From positions 124,001-188,000 of the forward strand of contig NZ_OZ245757.1 of the NCBI RefSeq assembly GCF_965227505.1: 64,000 nt of DNA, in the 5' to 3' direction. Source of the stretch: Pelagibius sp965227505 (lineage in GTDB: Bacteria; Pseudomonadota; Alphaproteobacteria; Kiloniellales; Kiloniellaceae). This document shows positions 7,467 through 16,900 of the stretch, piece after piece. The notes under the pieces were generated by a model. It saw nothing but the letters and a program-made list of their open reading frames with translations. It had not been told where the DNA came from and did not search any database. The translations under genes were made by a program, and so were the position numbers. The first letter of the stretch is position 1, and every line of letters starts with the position of its first letter.

Positions 7467-7700
7467 TCACATTTCCGGTCCGCGGTGATGGTCGTCGTCG
7501 TGGCCCCGGCGGCTCGAGTAGAAGACCAGAAACATGAGGCCGCCGCCGAGCAGCAGGGAGACCAGGCAGCCCAGCGTCAACGCGATCATGCCGTGCAGGC
7601 TGATGTCGACATCGCCCAGGCTCCACCAGACGAACAGGCCGCCGATGACGGACACGAGAAGGAGACCGCCGAGCACGGCGATCAGCAAAGCTGTCTTCAT
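7467..7700 (-). CDS. Small two-helix membrane protein, unknown function
   Basis: A 77-residue protein starting MKTALLIAVLGG at 7700; an in-frame extension to 7802 is not needed and has no membrane-protein character. Two membrane segments lie at about residues 4-26 and 38-61. They are joined by a short loop (SLGDVDISLHG) and followed by a basic-then-His/Asp-rich tail (SSRRGHDDDHHRG). I recall similar short conserved hypotheticals in Rhodospirillales, but I cannot name a family. The His/Asp tail could bind a metal, which is inference only. It lies head-to-head with the tRNA-Leu pair. Confidence 0.6.
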   Translation of the reverse strand: MKTALLIAVLGGLLLVSVIGGLFVWWSLGDVDISLHGMIALTLGCLVSLLLGGGLMFLVFYSSRRGHDDDHHRGPEM

Positions 7701-7878
7701 AATCTGAGACGCGGTCCAGATTGACGAAACGGCGGTTTCACCCCGCGGCAGGCGGCATGGTGGACCCCGTTTCGCAGGTCCGTCCAGCCCTTTTTTCGGC
7801 ACAGATTTCCGTTGCCCTTTTGGCGCAGAACGCTATAACACCCGCTCCGAGCCGGTGGCCAGGAGCCAGCGGAGACCT

Positions 7879-7965
7879 GCGGCTGTGGCGGAATCGGTAG
7901 ACGCGCAGCGTTGAGGGCGCTGTGGGGGAAACCCCGTGGAGGTTCAAGTCCTCTCAGCCGCACCA
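7879..7965 (+). tRNA. tRNA-Leu (anticodon GAG)
   Basis: An 87-base class II tRNA. Acceptor GCGGCTG at 7879-7885 pairs with CAGCCGC at 7955-7961. The anticodon stem-loop is CAGCG-TTGAGGG-CGCTG with anticodon GAG. The long variable arm contains GGGGGAAACCCC, the T-loop has GGTTCAAGTCC, and CCA is encoded at 7963-7965. Confidence 0.96.
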
Positions 7966-8015
7966 ACCCGTTTCCGGGCTCGGTTCATGCGAAGGGGCAC
8001 CCCTTCATCAGCGTC

Positions 8016-8102
8016 GCGGCTGTGGCGGAATTGGTAGACGCGCTAGCTTCAGGTGCTAGTTTCCGTACGGAAGTGGAGGTTCGAGTCCTCTCAGCCGCAC
8101 CA
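8016..8102 (+). tRNA. tRNA-Leu (anticodon CAG)
   Basis: A second 87-base leucine tRNA, 50 bases downstream of the first. It has the same acceptor stem (GCGGCTG with CAGCCGC). The anticodon stem-loop CTAGC-TTCAGGT-GCTAG reads CAG, the variable arm is TTCCGTACGGAA, and CCA is encoded at 8100-8102. The shared arms suggest an old tandem duplication followed by divergence of the anticodon and variable arms. Confidence 0.96.
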
Positions 8103-8448
8103 AGCCTTCAATCGGAAGACTTTGGGATCGCGCAGACTGCCGCCGGGCAATCCCGGCAATTGGGCGGGCTTCCTTGCCGTACCCGCCTTCGGACGCCGGT
8201 GTTAGCGCTTCCTTAGGGCTTTGACCGCAGTTTGGGGCCGAGCCGGGCCCCGCGACTCCGCCCGGGACGCGGTCTCTCTGGTACTTCCGCCCACAATGCC
8301 CATATCATGAGCCAGGTGGGGATGTGGGTCATGAGGTTGTTTGCAAGCATTCAGATGACAGGGATTCCATGTGCCGGCGCCGACTTGCGGCGCGGCCCTG
8401 TGATGCCAATTCAGCGCCTGGGTCTGGCTCGGCCGGGGGTCACCCCCC
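8103..8448. other. Spacer between tRNA-Leu and the double DUF502 gene
   Basis: 346 bases of GC-rich sequence. I see no gene, no T-run terminator and no clear promoter. It probably contains the promoter of the gene at 8449. Confidence 0.4.
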
Positions 8449-9873
8449 TTGTCTGACAAAACGCAGCACAGCCTGGGCACGCGCCTGCGCAACTATTTTC
8501 TGGCCGGCATCCTGGTAACCGCGCCGGCGGCGATCACCTTTTGGCTGACCTGGCGCGTCATCACCTTCATCGACGACCGCATCACGCCGATGATCCCACC
8601 GGGCTGGAACCCGGAGAGCTACCTGCCGTTCGGCATTCCCGGCCTTGGGCTCATCGTCGCCGTTCTCTTCCTGGTTCTCGTCGGCTTCCTCGCGGCCGGA
8701 TATATCGGCCGCCTGGTCATGGGCATGGGCGAACGGCTGGTCGCGCGTGTGCCGGTCGTCCGTTCGGTCTACAGCTGGACCAAGCAGGTTTTCGAGACCG
8801 TGCTGTCGCAGTCCTCCTCGGCGTTCCGCGAGGTCGTGCTGATCGAGTATCCGCGCCGCGGCTGCTGGGCCGTGGGCTTCATCACCGGCGAGACCGTGGG
8901 CGAGGTGCAGAGCCTGACCGCGGATACCGTCTACAACGTCTTCATCCCGGCGACCCCGAACCCGACGACCGGCTTTCTGCTGTTCCTGCCCCGGGAGGAA
9001 GTCTACCACCTGGACCTGACGGTGGAGGAGGGGATCAAGCTGGTCATCTCCGGCGGCATCGTTGTGCCTGACCACGATCTTGAAACCACTGAAGAAGGAC
9101 AGCTGTCCGGCGCCGAGGCCGCCAAGGCCCAGGTCGAGGCCTATGCCAGGAAAACCATCCGGCGGCGGCGCAAGGATAAGCCGCAGAAGACCCGGGCCGG
9201 CTTCATCACCCGGCTGCGCAACTACTTCTTCGCCGGTATCCTTGTGACCGCGCCGCTTGCCATTACCATCTGGCTGGCGTCCGAATTCGTGTCCTTCGTC
9301 GACAGCAACGTCGTGCGCTACATTCCGGCGCGCTGGAACCCGGAGACCTATCTGCCCTTCAGCCTTCCCGGGCTGGGTGTTCTGGTGGTCGTTGTCGGCC
9401 TCATCCTGGTCGGCTTCCTCACTGCCGGTTTCCTCGGCCGCTCCCTCGTTGCAAGCGGAGAGCGGCTGCTGGCCCGGATGCCGGTCATCCGCAGTCTTTA
9501 CAGTGCGGTCAAGCAGATCCTGGAGACTGTGTTCAAGGAGCAGTCCCAGGCTTTCCGCGAGGTGGTGCTGCTGGAATATCCACGCGCGGACTGCTGGGCC
9601 CTGGGGTTCATCACGGGGTCGGCCGAGGTCGGCATTCAGGAACTGACGCCTGACGACACGGTCAACATCTTCCTGCCCACCACCCCCAACCCCACCTCGG
9701 GCTTCCTGCTCTTCCTGCCGCGCGGGGAAGTGCGCGCCCTGACCATGACGGTGGAGGAAGGCATCAAGATGGTGGTGTCAGGCGGGATCGTCACGCCGCC
9801 GGACCGCCGTCCCGCCGTTGTCGGCGAGGGCGACGCAGGCAGCCAGACGCCGCCCATCGCCCACAGCGGCTGA
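8449..9873 (+). CDS. Membrane protein with two fused DUF502 units
   Basis: DUF502 proteins are conserved inner-membrane proteins of about 200-230 residues with no established function. This 474-residue protein holds two complete units in one uninterrupted frame. Each begins TRLRNYF-AGILVTAP (about residues 11 and 254), has two membrane segments, then the soluble part with FREVVL-EYPR and CWA-GFITG, and ends with NPT-GFLLFLPR and VEEGIK-V-SGGIV. The two halves are easily aligned by eye along their whole length and joined by a basic linker (about 230-250, RRRRKDKPQK). Four membrane helices are expected. The TTG start at 8449 is the only start close to the first unit. Such a fusion is unusual for this family. 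Confidence 0.85.
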   Translation: MSDKTQHSLGTRLRNYFLAGILVTAPAAITFWLTWRVITFIDDRITPMIPPGWNPESYLPFGIPGLGLIVAVLFLVLVGFLAAGYIGRLVMGMGERLVARVPVVRSVYSWTKQVFETVLSQSSSAFREVVLIEYPRRGCWAVGFITGETVGEVQSLTADTVYNVFIPATPNPTTGFLLFLPREEVYHLDLTVEEGIKLVISGGIVVPDHDLETTEEGQLSGAEAAKAQVEAYARKTIRRRRKDKPQKTRAGFITRLRNYFFAGILVTAPLAITIWLASEFVSFVDSNVVRYIPARWNPETYLPFSLPGLGVLVVVVGLILVGFLTAGFLGRSLVASGERLLARMPVIRSLYSAVKQILETVFKEQSQAFREVVLLEYPRADCWALGFITGSAEVGIQELTPDDTVNIFLPTTPNPTSGFLLFLPRGEVRALTMTVEEGIKMVVSGGIVTPPDRRPAVVGEGDAGSQTPPIAHSG

Positions 9874-10104
9874 CCAGCTGCATCAGCCAGCACTGCAGTT
9901 CGGAATCCCCGCGCGACCGCATCACCGCACCCAAGTCGAAGATCTTGGCGCAGAGGCGCCGCCGTTTGCAGGACCCCTTGCCGCACAAAGTGCTGCCCAG
10001 CCTCGGCTGCCAATGCTAGAACCACGGCAGCTCTAACCGAGCGGCCCGTGGGGGGCGATGAGGACAGCGACCGGGAACTGCCGGCGGGCGCAGGCATCGA
10101 TGGC

Positions 10105-11346
10105 ATGAGTACGGATGGCGTAGCCCGCGACAAGTCTACCGCGGCACATGCAGAGATCGGGGCTTGGTCCCCTGCTACGGCCGAGCCAGTTCCCCGGTTC
10201 TTGGTCCTGGACAGTTGGCGCGGGATCGCCGCCTGCTTTGTGGCGGCCTTCCATGCCGGGCCTGTCGGCCATCTGCAGGATCTTTCGCTGCTTCGGCAGG
10301 CATACTATTTCGTTGATTTCTTCTTTGTCCTCAGCGGCTTTGTTATAGCGGCGAACTATGGCAGCCGGCTCTTCGACCTTGCCTCGGTCGGCCGCTTCCT
10401 GTTGCTGCGTGTAGGCCGCCTCTATCCTCTGCATCTGGCGATGCTCACGGCCTTTGTCGGTCTGGAACTGCTCAAGTTCCTTCCGGGCCTGCAGGCCCTT
10501 GCCTTTCAGCCCCCGTTTTCCACACCGCAGACCGCGCCGAGTACCATTGCGACCAATCTGTTGCTGATTCACTCGCTGGGCATCCACCAGTTCTATACCT
10601 GGAACACGCCGAGCTGGAGCATCAGCACGGAGTTCTACACCTACGTCGTTTTCGCGGTGGCCCTGCTGCTTTTCCGCGCCCGCATGACCTGGGTTCTCAT
10701 TGGCGCTCTCTTGGTCGGTCCCTTGGCCCTTGCTGCACTGCACGGCAGCCTCGGGGCGGGCTACGATTACGGGCTGATCCGATCGATCTACGGCTTCGCC
10801 GCCGGTGCTGTCGGTTGGCAGCTCTACGGGGTAATCCGGAGCCGCTGGGGGTCGCTGCCGCTGCGCCGGGTTCACTTCTCATTGCTCGAAGCGCTCGCCG
10901 TCCTGCTGGTGGCCCTTGCCATCATGGAGTCGACCTCGAGCCAGCTCTCGCTGCTGCTTCCGTACGTCTTCTGTGGAGCAGTGCTGCTCTTTGCGTTCGA
11001 AGGAGGAGCCCTGTCTTCGGTGTTGAAACACCGTGCCTTTCTGCTCCTGGGTGTCCTATCCTACTCGATCTACATGACCCATATGCTGGTTCGCCGGTTG
11101 ATTCTGAAGACGGCAGACGCCGTCGAGAAACACATTGGTCTGGACGTTGTCCAACAGGCTGACGGCACCAGGATCATCGGAACGGAATTCTGGCATGGAG
11201 ATCTCTACCTGCTTTCCTACCTGCTCATCGTCATCGGCGTGTCGATGCTGACCTACCGCCTGATCGAACAGCCTGCAAGAGCGTGGAGCCGTTCACTGGT
11301 GTTGAACCGTCGCGCTGCCGCGCGGCCGTCGGAGTCCGGCGCCTAG
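10105..11346 (+). CDS. Acyltransferase 3 family membrane protein (OafA/YrhL type)
   Basis: A 413-residue integral membrane protein of the acyltransferase-3 family, which transfers acetyl or similar groups onto cell-surface sugars. Diagnostic motifs are LDSWRGIAACFVAAFHA near the N-terminus (the conserved R and H), FFVLSGFVIA in the next helix, and TPSWSISTEFYTY further on. About ten membrane segments follow. The ATG at 10105 is preferred; the frame is open to a GTG at 10048, and neither has a strong ribosome-binding site. It converges on recG. It could decorate the exopolysaccharide encoded 20 kb away, but nothing here links them directly. Confidence 0.88.
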   Translation: MSTDGVARDKSTAAHAEIGAWSPATAEPVPRFLVLDSWRGIAACFVAAFHAGPVGHLQDLSLLRQAYYFVDFFFVLSGFVIAANYGSRLFDLASVGRFLLLRVGRLYPLHLAMLTAFVGLELLKFLPGLQALAFQPPFSTPQTAPSTIATNLLLIHSLGIHQFYTWNTPSWSISTEFYTYVVFAVALLLFRARMTWVLIGALLVGPLALAALHGSLGAGYDYGLIRSIYGFAAGAVGWQLYGVIRSRWGSLPLRRVHFSLLEALAVLLVALAIMESTSSQLSLLLPYVFCGAVLLFAFEGGALSSVLKHRAFLLLGVLSYSIYMTHMLVRRLILKTADAVEKHIGLDVVQQADGTRIIGTEFWHGDLYLLSYLLIVIGVSMLTYRLIEQPARAWSRSLVLNRRAAARPSESGA

Positions 11347-11359
11347 CGCGTTTGCGTGG

Positions 11360-13444
11360 TCAGCCAGACCGCAGGAAACGCACAGCGGCGTCCCGCTCGA
11401 AGAGATAGAGCAGGGTCCGCAGCGCCTGCCCGCGCTCGCCCGAGAGTTCCGGATCCTTGTCCAGGATCAGACGGGCATCGTCGCGGGCCGTCGCCAGGAG
11501 ATCGCCATGCAGCGCCAGGTCGGCGAGGCGGAACGCGGGCAGGCCGCTCTGGCGCGTGCCCAGCAGTTCGCCGGCGCCGCGCAGCCGCAGGTCTTCTTCG
11601 GCAATGCGAAAGCCGTCGTCGGTTTCCCGCAGGATCGTCAGGCGTGCCCGGGCCGTTTCCCCCAGCGGGCCCTGCCACAGCAGAAGGCAGGTCGACTTGC
11701 CCGTGCCGCGCCCGACCCGCCCGCGTAGCTGGTGCAGTTGGGCGAGCCCGAAGCGCTCGGCATGTTCGATAACCATGACGGTGGCGTTGGGCACGTCGAC
11801 ACCGACTTCGACCACGGTGGTTGCGACGAGGATGCCCAGCGCACCCTCCGCGAAGCGTTCCATGACGGCATCTTTCTCCGCCGCCTTCATGCGGCCGTGC
11901 ACCAGCCCCACCTGCGCGCCGAAACGCTCTGTGAGTGCGCCGTAGCGCGCCTCCGCCGCCGCCAGATCGCTGTGGTCGGAGTCCTCCACCAGCGGGCAGA
12001 TCCAATAGACCTGCGCGTTCTTGGCAAGCGCCCGTTCCACGGCGGCGATGACCTGCGGCAGGCGGTCGAGGGAAAGGGCCACGGTCTCGATGGGCTGGCG
12101 GCCCGGCGGCCGCTCCGTCAGGCGGGAGGAGTCCATGTCGCCATAGGCGGTCAGCATCAGCGTGCGCGGAATCGGGGTCGCCGTCATCACCAGCACGTCG
12201 ACGGCCCGCCCCTTGCCGGTCAGGGTCAGCCGCTGGTGGACGCCGAAGCGATGCTGCTCGTCGATCACCGCCATGCCGAGATCGCGGAAGGCCACGTCCT
12301 CCTGAAAGAGGGCGTGGGTGCCGACCACGATGTCGACCGTGCCGTCGGCGAGATCGTCCAGCAGGGTCTGGCGGGCCTTGCCCTTGTCCCGGCCGGTGAG
12401 GATTTCCAGCCGCACCCCGGCGGCCTCGGCCAGCGGTGCGATGGTCTGGTGGTGCTGCCGGGCGAGGATCTCCGTCGGTGCCATGAGCGCCGCCTGACAG
12501 CCGCTTTCCACCGCCGCCAGCATGGCCAGCAGGGCGACCACCGTTTTGCCGCTGCCGACGTCGCCCTGCAGCAGACGCAGCATCCGGTGCGGCGCGGCCA
12601 TGTCCGCCGTGATCTCGGCGACGGCCTGGCGCTGAGAACCGGTGAGGGCGAAGGACAGGCTCTCCAGAACGCGCTGCTGCAGATGGCCGCTGCCCTTTAG
12701 CGACCGGCCCTTCTGCCGCAGCTGGCGGTCGCGAACCAGCGCGATGGCCAGCTGATTGGCCAGCAGTTCGTCGTAGGCCAGGCGCCGCCGCGGGAGACTG
12801 AGGGGGGAGAGGTCGGCCTCGTCCCGGGGGCTATGCACCTGATTCAGGGCGCTGTCCCAGGCCGGCCAACCCTCGCGCTGGCGCTGTGCCGGATCGAGCC
12901 AGTCCGGCAGCGTCGGCAGGCGCTCCAGCGCCGCGTGGACGGCCTTGCTGACCACCTTGAGACTGAGGCCGGCGGTCAGAGGATAGACCGGCTCCACGGC
13001 CTTTACGCGTTCGGCCTCGGCCGGTTCGGCGATGTGGTCGGGATGGGTCATCTGCAGGCGGTCGTTGAAGATCTCCACCTTGCCGCTGACCACGCGGGTC
13101 TGTCCGGACGGCAGGACCTTCGCCAGGTAATCGCGGTGTGCGTGAAAGAACACCAGCTCCAGCTCGCCGGTGTCGTCGTGGCAGAACACCCTGTAGGGCT
13201 GCCGCCGATTGGGCGGTGCGCGGTGCTCGCCGACCTCAACCGTCAGGGTGGCGATACGCCCCGGCTGAACCTGTGCAAGGGGCGGGCCGTAGCGCCGGTC
13301 GATGAGGCCGCTGGGCAGGTGCCAGCAGAGATCAATCACCGCCGGGCCGCCCACCAGGCCCTCGAAGAGTGCGGCAAAACGGGGCCCGACGCCCGTGAGG
13401 CTGGTGGCGGGGGCGAAAAGGGGAAAGAGAATCTCGGGGCGCAC
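11360..13444 (-). CDS. recG: ATP-dependent DNA helicase RecG
   Basis: RecG is a branch-migration helicase that remodels stalled forks and recombination intermediates. The 694-residue length is typical. The N-terminal third is the wedge (OB-fold) domain that binds branched DNA. The helicase core shows Walker A GDVGSGKT near residue 294, the DEQHRFGVHQR box (motif II), TATPIPRTL (motif III), then TTVVEVGVDVPNATVM and QLRGRVGRG (motifs V and VI). The gene is divergent from sdhE, with mfd beyond it, a grouping often seen in alphaproteobacteria. Confidence 0.97.
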   Translation of the reverse strand: MRPEILFPLFAPATSLTGVGPRFAALFEGLVGGPAVIDLCWHLPSGLIDRRYGPPLAQVQPGRIATLTVEVGEHRAPPNRRQPYRVFCHDDTGELELVFFHAHRDYLAKVLPSGQTRVVSGKVEIFNDRLQMTHPDHIAEPAEAERVKAVEPVYPLTAGLSLKVVSKAVHAALERLPTLPDWLDPAQRQREGWPAWDSALNQVHSPRDEADLSPLSLPRRRLAYDELLANQLAIALVRDRQLRQKGRSLKGSGHLQQRVLESLSFALTGSQRQAVAEITADMAAPHRMLRLLQGDVGSGKTVVALLAMLAAVESGCQAALMAPTEILARQHHQTIAPLAEAAGVRLEILTGRDKGKARQTLLDDLADGTVDIVVGTHALFQEDVAFRDLGMAVIDEQHRFGVHQRLTLTGKGRAVDVLVMTATPIPRTLMLTAYGDMDSSRLTERPPGRQPIETVALSLDRLPQVIAAVERALAKNAQVYWICPLVEDSDHSDLAAAEARYGALTERFGAQVGLVHGRMKAAEKDAVMERFAEGALGILVATTVVEVGVDVPNATVMVIEHAERFGLAQLHQLRGRVGRGTGKSTCLLLWQGPLGETARARLTILRETDDGFRIAEEDLRLRGAGELLGTRQSGLPAFRLADLALHGDLLATARDDARLILDKDPELSGERGQALRTLLYLFERDAAVRFLRSG

Positions 13445-13563
13445 GGGTGGACGGGGCGAAATGAGTGACGGGCGGTATGAAGGACGGGATCGGTCGGAAC
13501 AGCGGGGAGCCTGACAAAACGGCAGGATCGCTCTATATCCTATGCCAATTCCCGGGCTACGCC

Positions 13564-13851
13564 ATGACAGAAAGCACTATGACCGAATCTCTCGAGAACC
13601 GCCGCAAGCGGCTGCGTTTCCGCAGCTGGCACCGCGGCACGCAGGAAATGGACCTGCTGATCGGCAGCTTCGCCGATGCCCATCTCAACGGCTTCGATGC
13701 CGCTCAACTGGGGCGTTTCGAGGCCCTGCTGGACGTGCCCGAGCCGGTCGTCTATGACTGGATCCTCGGCCGCAGCCAGCCGCCCGCTGAATTCGATCAT
13801 GATGTCTTGCGGCTGCTCCTGGACTTCGAGTACAAGCCCCGCACGCGCTAG
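13564..13851 (+). CDS. sdhE: FAD assembly factor SdhE (succinate dehydrogenase assembly factor 2)
   Basis: A small protein of the SdhE/Sdh5 family (DUF339) that helps attach FAD covalently to the succinate dehydrogenase flavoprotein. The signature block RSWHRGTQEMDLLIGSF contains the RGxxE motif that contacts the flavoprotein. The rest (ALLDVPEPVVYDWILG) matches the family's helical bundle. The ATG at 13564 gives 95 residues; an ATG at 13579 (MTESLENRRKR) starts exactly where homology begins and is equally possible. Neither has a clear ribosome-binding site. It lies between divergent recG and downstream mfd. Confidence 0.93.
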   Translation: MTESTMTESLENRRKRLRFRSWHRGTQEMDLLIGSFADAHLNGFDAAQLGRFEALLDVPEPVVYDWILGRSQPPAEFDHDVLRLLLDFEYKPRTR

Positions 13852-13904
13852 CCCGGTGCCGCGCGGCAGATGACAGCGCAGAAAACCGAAACGACAGACC
13901 CCCG

Positions 13905-16900
13905 ATGAGCGATACTGCTTCCGCCCTGGCGACGCACGACGCGGCAGCGTCGGCGCGAGCGACCATCGCTTCCGCACCCCCGGGGGCAGATGCGCTCTAT
14001 CTGGCCGGCCTCCTGCCGGACAGCGCGGGGCGCTGGCTGCACGTTGCGCTGGACGACGCCCAGGCGGCGCGGATGGCCGATGCGCTCCGCTTCTTCGCGC
14101 CCGACATCGAGACCATGGTCTTCCCGGCCTGGGACTGTCTGCCCTATGACCGGGTGAGCCCGCACCGTGACATCATTGCCCGGCGCCTGGATGTCCTGAC
14201 GCGGCTGCTGCAGCCGGCCGAAGGCGCGCGGCAGGTCGTGATCACCACCGTGAACGCGCTCTTGCAGCGGGTGCCGCCGCCCGAGGCCTTCGAGGGACGC
14301 GTCATGACCCTGACGGCCGGGACGAGCATTCCGGCGGAAAGGTTGAACGCCTTCTTCGCTGAGAACGGCTACTACCGGGTCGAGACCGTCGGCGAGCCCG
14401 GCGAATTTGCCGTGCGCGGCGGCATCATCGATGTCTTCGCGCCCGGACAGGCGCAGCCGCTGCGCCTGGACTTCTTCGGCGACGAACTGGAGACCCTGCG
14501 ACTCTTCGATCCGCTGACGCAGCGTACGACCGAGCAGGTTGACAGCGTCACGCTGAAACCGGTGAGCGAGGTCATCCTCGAACCGTCCGCCATCGAGCGT
14601 TTTCGAACCGCTTACCGCTCCACTTTCGGGGCCGTCCGCGACGATCCGCTTTATGAAGCGGTGAGCGCGGCCCGCGCCCATCCGGGCATGGAGCACTGGC
14701 TTCCGCTGTTCCACGAGCGTCTGGTGACCCTGCTCGACTACCTGCCGGGGGCGGGGGTCACCCTGGATCACCAGGCGAACGAAGCCCGGGCCGTGCGGCG
14801 GGAAACCATCCTGGACTTTTACAATGCCCGCAAGAGCCTGGAGGGCGGGGGCGAGACCGGCGGCTGGGTCTATAAGCCCGTCGAGCCGGCCGCGCTGTTC
14901 CTCGAGGACAGCGAGTGGGACGCAGCGCTGGCGTCACGGTCCGGCGGGCAGTTCACGCCTTTCGCTGCGCCGGAGGGCGAGACCGTGCGCGACGCCGGCG
15001 CCGGGCCCGGCGTCGATTTCGCCGAGGAACGGGCGGCCGGCCAGGGCAACCTCTACGACGCGGTCGGCCAGCAGATCCGGCGCCAGCAGGCGGCGGGACG
15101 CAAAGTCGTCCTGACCGCCTTCACGGCCGGCGCCCTCGACAGGCTGGCGGCCCTGGTCAGGGAGCATGCGGAACTCGTGACCGAGGCCGTGGAGGGCTGG
15201 TCCGCGATCGGCGGGCTTTCGGGAGCTGCCGTCGGTCTCGCCGTTCTGGGGATCGAGCGGGGCTTCCGCCTCGGCGACGTTCTCTTCCTCACCGAACAGG
15301 ATATTCTGGGCGAGCGCATCGCCCGTGCGGCCGGGCGCAAGCGGCGGGCGGAGAACTTCCTCACCGAGATCTCCGATCTCTACGAGAAGGATCTCGTGGT
15401 CCACGTCGACCACGGCATCGGGCGCTACGAGGGGCTGGAGACCCTGGACGTGGGCGGGGCGCCGCACGACTGCCTGAAGGTGATCTACCACGGCGGCGAC
15501 AAGCTCTTCGTGCCGGTGGAGAACATCGAGGTGCTGTCGCGCTTCGGTTCCGAGAACGACGCCGTGGAGCTGGACAAGCTGGGCGGCGTGAACTGGCAGG
15601 CGCGTAAGGCGCGGGTGAAGGAGCGCATCGCTGCCATGGCCGATGCGCTGATCAAGCTGGCCGCCGCCCGCTCCCTCAAGGGGGCCGAGGCCATGGAGAG
15701 GCCCGAGGGTCTCTACGACGAGTTCTGCGCGCGCTTTCCCTTTCCGGAGACCGAGGACCAGTTGCGCGCCATCGAGGAGACCCTGGCCGACATGGCGGCG
15801 GGCCGCCCCATGGACCGGCTGGTCTGCGGCGACGTCGGCTTCGGCAAGACCGAGGTGGCGCTGCGCGCCGCCTTCCTCGCCGTCATGGCCGGCAAGCAGG
15901 TGGCCGTGGTGGTGCCGACCACCCTGCTGTGCCGCCAGCACTACCGGACCTTCAAGGAGCGCTTCGCCGGCCTGCCGGTGCAGATCCGCCAGCTCTCCCG
16001 CCTCGTCGGCACCAAGGAAGCCAACGAGACCAAGGCGGACCTGGCCAAGGGGCGCGTGGAGATCGTGGTCGGGACCCACGCCGTTCTGGCCAAGTCCATC
16101 GCCTTCAAGGATCTGGGCCTGCTGATCGTCGACGAGGAGCAGCACTTCGGCGTCAAGCAGAAGGAGCGGCTGAAATCTCTGCGCGAAGACGTCCACGTTC
16201 TGACGCTGACGGCGACGCCGATCCCCAGAACCATGCAGATGGCCATGTCGGGCGTGAAGGAGATGAGCCTGATCGCCACGCCGCCGGTGGACCGCCTGGC
16301 GGTGCGCACCTTCGTGCTGCCGTACGACCCGGTCATCATCCGCGAGGCGATTCTGCGCGAGCACTACCGCGGCGGCCAGAGCTTCTTTGTCTGCCCGCGG
16401 GTCAAGGACCTGACAGAGCTCTACGAGCGGCTGGAGAAGCTGGTTCCGGAGGTGAAGGTGGCCGTCGCGCACGGCCAGATGCCGCCGACCCAGCTGGAAG
16501 CGGTGATGACCGACTTCTACGACCGCAAGTTCGACATTCTGTTGTCTACGAACATCGTCGAATCAGGCCTCGACATCCCCACCGCCAACACCATGGTCAT
16601 CCACCGCGCCGATATGTTCGGTCTCGCCCAGCTCTATCAGCTGCGCGGGCGGATCGGCCGCTCCAAGGTGCGCGCCTATGCCTACCTGACACTACCGCCG
16701 GGGCGCATTCTCAGTGCCGCGGCGGAAAAGCGGCTGAATGTCATGCAGACCCTGGACAGCCTGGGCGCCGGGTTCCAGTTGGCCAGCCACGACCTGGACA
16801 TCCGCGGCGCCGGCAACCTGCTGGGCGAGGAACAGTCCGGCCATATCCGCGAGGTCGGGGTCGAGCTTTACCAGCAGATGCTGGAGGAGGCGGTGGCCAC

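Noticed and set aside
14934..16472. A 512-codon minus-strand frame inside mfd
   Set aside because: Antisense shadow of the Mfd helicase core; no domain or ribosome-binding site.
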